From Polaribacter sp. BAL334 (GTDB taxonomy: Bacteria; Bacteroidota; Bacteroidia; Flavobacteriales; Flavobacteriaceae): DNA of 64,000 bases. Positions 61,649-64,000 of this stretch are shown one piece after another (within the stretch, counting starts at the first letter, position 1; each line of letters opens with the position of its first letter). The translations under genes and the position numbers were made by a program. The stretch is from positions 124,001 to 188,000 of the forward strand of contig NZ_JADWOV010000317.1 of the NCBI RefSeq assembly GCF_015767435.1, in the 5' to 3' direction. Below the pieces are notes generated by a model. The model was given only the letters and a program-made list of their open reading frames with translations, was not told the DNA's origin and did no database searches.

Positions 61649-64000
61649 ATGAAAAAAATAGTTTATAATTTAATATTTATTTCGGTTTTTTCAACAATGG
61701 CAATGTATGCTCAGGTTGGAAAAAAACAAGCTCAACCTAATCCTGAAACGATTCGAGAGAGAATATCCATTAACAACGATTGGCTATTCCAAAAAGATGA
61801 TCCCGCTGAGGTCGCTGGTTCATTGGATTATTCGAAAATTCGTGATTGGGTATTACCTTCTAGTGCTGCTTTCTTAAAGAATCCGTCGGTCTTACCCAAA
61901 CGACCAGAAGGCAATCTTGGTAATAAGGTGCCATACACCCATGTTAGCTTTGATGACTCGGCTTGGCGTAAACTAAATCTGCCTCACGATTGGGCGATTG
62001 AGGGTCCCTTCGAGCAGGAATATAGAGGGAGAACAGGCAAACTGAAATACTCCGGAGCTGTTTGGTATCGTAAGCACATTAACATACCTGCGTCAGACGC
62101 AGGTCGACATATTTATCTGGATATAGATGGCGCTATGTCTTATGCAACAGTTTGGTGTAATGGCAAGTTCGTTGGTGGTTGGCCTTACGGCTACTCGTCT
62201 TTCCGTCTCGATTTAACTCCTTATGTTAAGCTAGGTAGTGATAACGTGCTGTCCATCCGATTAGACAACCCAGATAATAATTCTCGCTGGTATCCTGGTG
62301 CAGGCATCTACCGCAACGTATGGTTGGTAAAAACCAATCCTGTACACATCGGGCAGTGGGGAACTTTTATCACAACTCCGAAAGTTTCAACCGAGGAAGC
62401 TACAGTAGCCGTGCAGGTCACAGTAGACAATAAAGGCACCAAGCCGACTCAAGCTCTCATTAAAACCCAATTACTGTTTGCAGATAAGTTGGTAAAAGAA
62501 CTCCCAATACGCAAGTTGGACATACCTTCAAGCGGTTCGGCGGTGCTTGTAACAGATATCGCCGTTACTAAACCACAACTATGGGACACTACTACACCTA
62601 ATCTTTATACTGCAGTTACTACAGTTGATGTAGGTGGCGTGGTGGTGGATAAATATGAAACAGTATTCGGTATTCGTTCTATTGCTTTTACGCCAGACAA
62701 TGGCTTTCTATTGAACGGCAATCGTGTGCAAATCAATGGTGTTTGTAATCATCACGACCTCGGCGCTCTAGGTACGGCTTTTAACACCCGTGCCGCAGAG
62801 CGTCAGCTAGAAATCTTAAAAGAAATGGGTGTAAACGCACTGCGCACTGCCCACAATCCTCCCGCACCAGAACTTCTTGAACTTTGCGATGCCATGGGTA
62901 TCTTGGTGATGAACGAGGCCTATGATAGCTGGAAAGGGTCTAAGGTTAAAAATGGATATAGCGAACTGTTTGATGACTGGCATGAACAGGACCTAAGAGC
63001 TTTATTGCGCCGTGACCGTAACAATCCTTCTGTAATTATGTGGAGTATGGGTAATGAGGTAAAGGAACTTACAGACTCAGTCGTAGGACCTGCTATAGGG
63101 GCTCGCCTAACTGCAATTGCCCATGATGAAGATCCTACTAGACCTACAACCTTAGGGTCTAATAAACCCGAGGCAAGCTATAATGGAATTCAAAAATCAG
63201 TGGATGTAATGGGGCAGAATTATCAAAGAGGAGACTATGCTGAATTCCGCATTAAAAACCCAACAATACCATTGGTGGCTAGTGAAACTACTTCGGCCGT
63301 TAGTTCGCGCGGCGAATATTTTTTTCAGACTAAGGAACAGTTTGCCGCCCAAAATGCCGCAAACAACAAAGATGGCAAACGTGGTGGTAAAAAGCCAGCC
63401 ATAACCCAGTCGTTCGAAGTAGTTAGTAGCGTTAAGACTGATGGTAGAGCTAATTTTCAAATAAGTTCCTACGACCTTTATGGGCCAGCTTGGGTGATAC
63501 TCCCGGATGATGAGTTCGCCACACTAGAAAAGAACCCCCACGTTGCTGGACAATTCGTTTGGACTGGCTTCGACTATATTGGTGAACCTACGCCTTATAA
63601 TGCCGACTCTAGCAATCTACTCAACTTCACCGATCCTAAAGAAAGGTCTAAAATGGAAAAAGAAATGAAGGAACTAAGTAAAATCAAGGTTCCCTCGCGT
63701 AGCTCTTATTTTGGTATCGTAGACTTAGCAGGTTTCAAGAAAGACCGTTTTTATCTCTACCAAGCCCACTGGCGCCCCGATTTTCCTATGGCTCATCTGC
63801 TACCACATTGGAGTTGGCCAGAGCGTGAAGGTCAGTTGGTGCCGGTGCATCTGTACACCACAGGCGACGAGGCAGAGCTTTTTCTTAATGGTAAATCCCT
63901 AGGACGCAAAAAAAAGAAACAATACGAATACCGTCTTCGCTGGGATAATGTTACGTATACCCCAGGAGAGCTTAAAGCAGTGGCATACAAAAACGGTAAG
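61649..64000 (+). CDS. GH2 family glycosidase (beta-galactosidase-like), 3' end outside window
   Basis: The frame from the ATG at 61649 stays open to the window edge (784 codons). It starts with a signal peptide (MKKIVYNLIFISVFSTMAMYAQ) and has the GH2 blocks LPHDWAIEGPF, WYRKHINIP, DNPDNNSRWYPGAGIYRNVW, NGVCNHHDLGALGTAF, the acid/base E470 in MWSMGNEV and nucleophile E546 in LVASETTSA. GH2 enzymes hydrolyse beta-galactosides, beta-glucuronides or beta-mannosides. From about codon 30 on the G+C content is far higher than in neighbours (roughly half of bases by eye at 62.7-62.8 kb), indicating transfer from another lineage. The C-terminus is not seen. Confidence 0.93.
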   Translation, partial: MKKIVYNLIFISVFSTMAMYAQVGKKQAQPNPETIRERISINNDWLFQKDDPAEVAGSLDYSKIRDWVLPSSAAFLKNPSVLPKRPEGNLGNKVPYTHVSFDDSAWRKLNLPHDWAIEGPFEQEYRGRTGKLKYSGAVWYRKHINIPASDAGRHIYLDIDGAMSYATVWCNGKFVGGWPYGYSSFRLDLTPYVKLGSDNVLSIRLDNPDNNSRWYPGAGIYRNVWLVKTNPVHIGQWGTFITTPKVSTEEATVAVQVTVDNKGTKPTQALIKTQLLFADKLVKELPIRKLDIPSSGSAVLVTDIAVTKPQLWDTTTPNLYTAVTTVDVGGVVVDKYETVFGIRSIAFTPDNGFLLNGNRVQINGVCNHHDLGALGTAFNTRAAERQLEILKEMGVNALRTAHNPPAPELLELCDAMGILVMNEAYDSWKGSKVKNGYSELFDDWHEQDLRALLRRDRNNPSVIMWSMGNEVKELTDSVVGPAIGARLTAIAHDEDPTRPTTLGSNKPEASYNGIQKSVDVMGQNYQRGDYAEFRIKNPTIPLVASETTSAVSSRGEYFFQTKEQFAAQNAANNKDGKRGGKKPAITQSFEVVSSVKTDGRANFQISSYDLYGPAWVILPDDEFATLEKNPHVAGQFVWTGFDYIGEPTPYNADSSNLLNFTDPKERSKMEKEMKELSKIKVPSRSSYFGIVDLAGFKKDRFYLYQAHWRPDFPMAHLLPHWSWPEREGQLVPVHLYTTGDEAELFLNGKSLGRKKKKQYEYRLRWDNVTYTPGELKAVAYKNGK

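Noticed and set aside
63197..63460. 87-residue minus-strand ORF
   Set aside because: It lies wholly within the GH2 coding sequence on the opposite strand; no independent support.

Overview
The window is AT-rich (roughly 30% G+C by eye) and reads as chromosome of a marine member of the Flavobacteriaceae, most like Polaribacter and its relatives. The lineage call rests on gldF/gldG gliding genes, type A and type B type IX secretion (T9SS) sorting domains, TAnnTTTG-type -7 promoter boxes, many Na+-driven SSS transporters, and sulfatase/glycosidase genes of the kind used on algal polysaccharides. No rRNA, tRNA, CRISPR array, prophage or complete insertion sequence is visible.

Layout. 1-6.5 kb: the 5' end of an ABC ATPase gene, an M42 peptidase, a Nudix hydrolase, two unrecognised AT-rich genes, then a cNMP/CBS/DUF294 protein paired with a DnaQ-like exonuclease. 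6.5-15.6 kb: a minus-strand acetate block (acs, output-less response regulator, SSS-histidine kinase fusion, small membrane protein, SSS symporter with its DUF4212 partner, porin, and a short InsA-like zinc-ribbon/HTH protein). 15.7-26.5 kb: TauE/SafE permease, fasciclin protein, purC with two small unknown genes, a large T9SS type B surface protein, phoH, a SAM hydroxide adenosyltransferase, a small monooxygenase-like gene, gldF and gldG. 26.5-39.7 kb: an epimerase-like gene, a DUF2911 protein, a minus-strand operon (PIG-L deacetylase, 35-residue membrane peptide, SSS transporter, Gfo/Idh oxidoreductase), then dnaN and a run of small conserved genes. 39.7-47.4 kb: a candidate small RNA, then a plus-strand amino-sugar operon (outer-membrane protein, GH20 hexosaminidase, GHMP kinase, nucleotidylyltransferase, SSS transporter) and a small membrane protein. 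47.4-64 kb: a carbohydrate locus with an SGLT-like SSS transporter, three T9SS-exported proteins that share and swap modules, a 56-residue gene, a sulfatase, a GH63-like glycosidase and a GH2 glycosidase running off the right edge.

How it fits together. Two carbon-uptake themes dominate: acetate (porin, SSS/DUF4212 symporter, acetyl-CoA synthetase, SSS-type sensor kinase) and exported glycoside hydrolysis feeding Na+-coupled sugar uptake. No SusC/SusD pair is visible in the part of the polysaccharide locus covered here. The GldF/GldG transporter and the T9SS-tailed cargo are functionally linked in this phylum.

The least explained material is: a compact two-hairpin RNA candidate at 39.76 kb whose loop is complementary to the leader of a small membrane-protein gene 7.3 kb away; perfect palindromes upstream of both paralogous T9SS glycosidase genes; tail swapping among the T9SS proteins; an intra-operon hairpin at 11.73 kb; tiny membrane or Tat-like peptides beside transporters and T9SS genes; and a GH2 gene whose base composition changes sharply just after its signal peptide.
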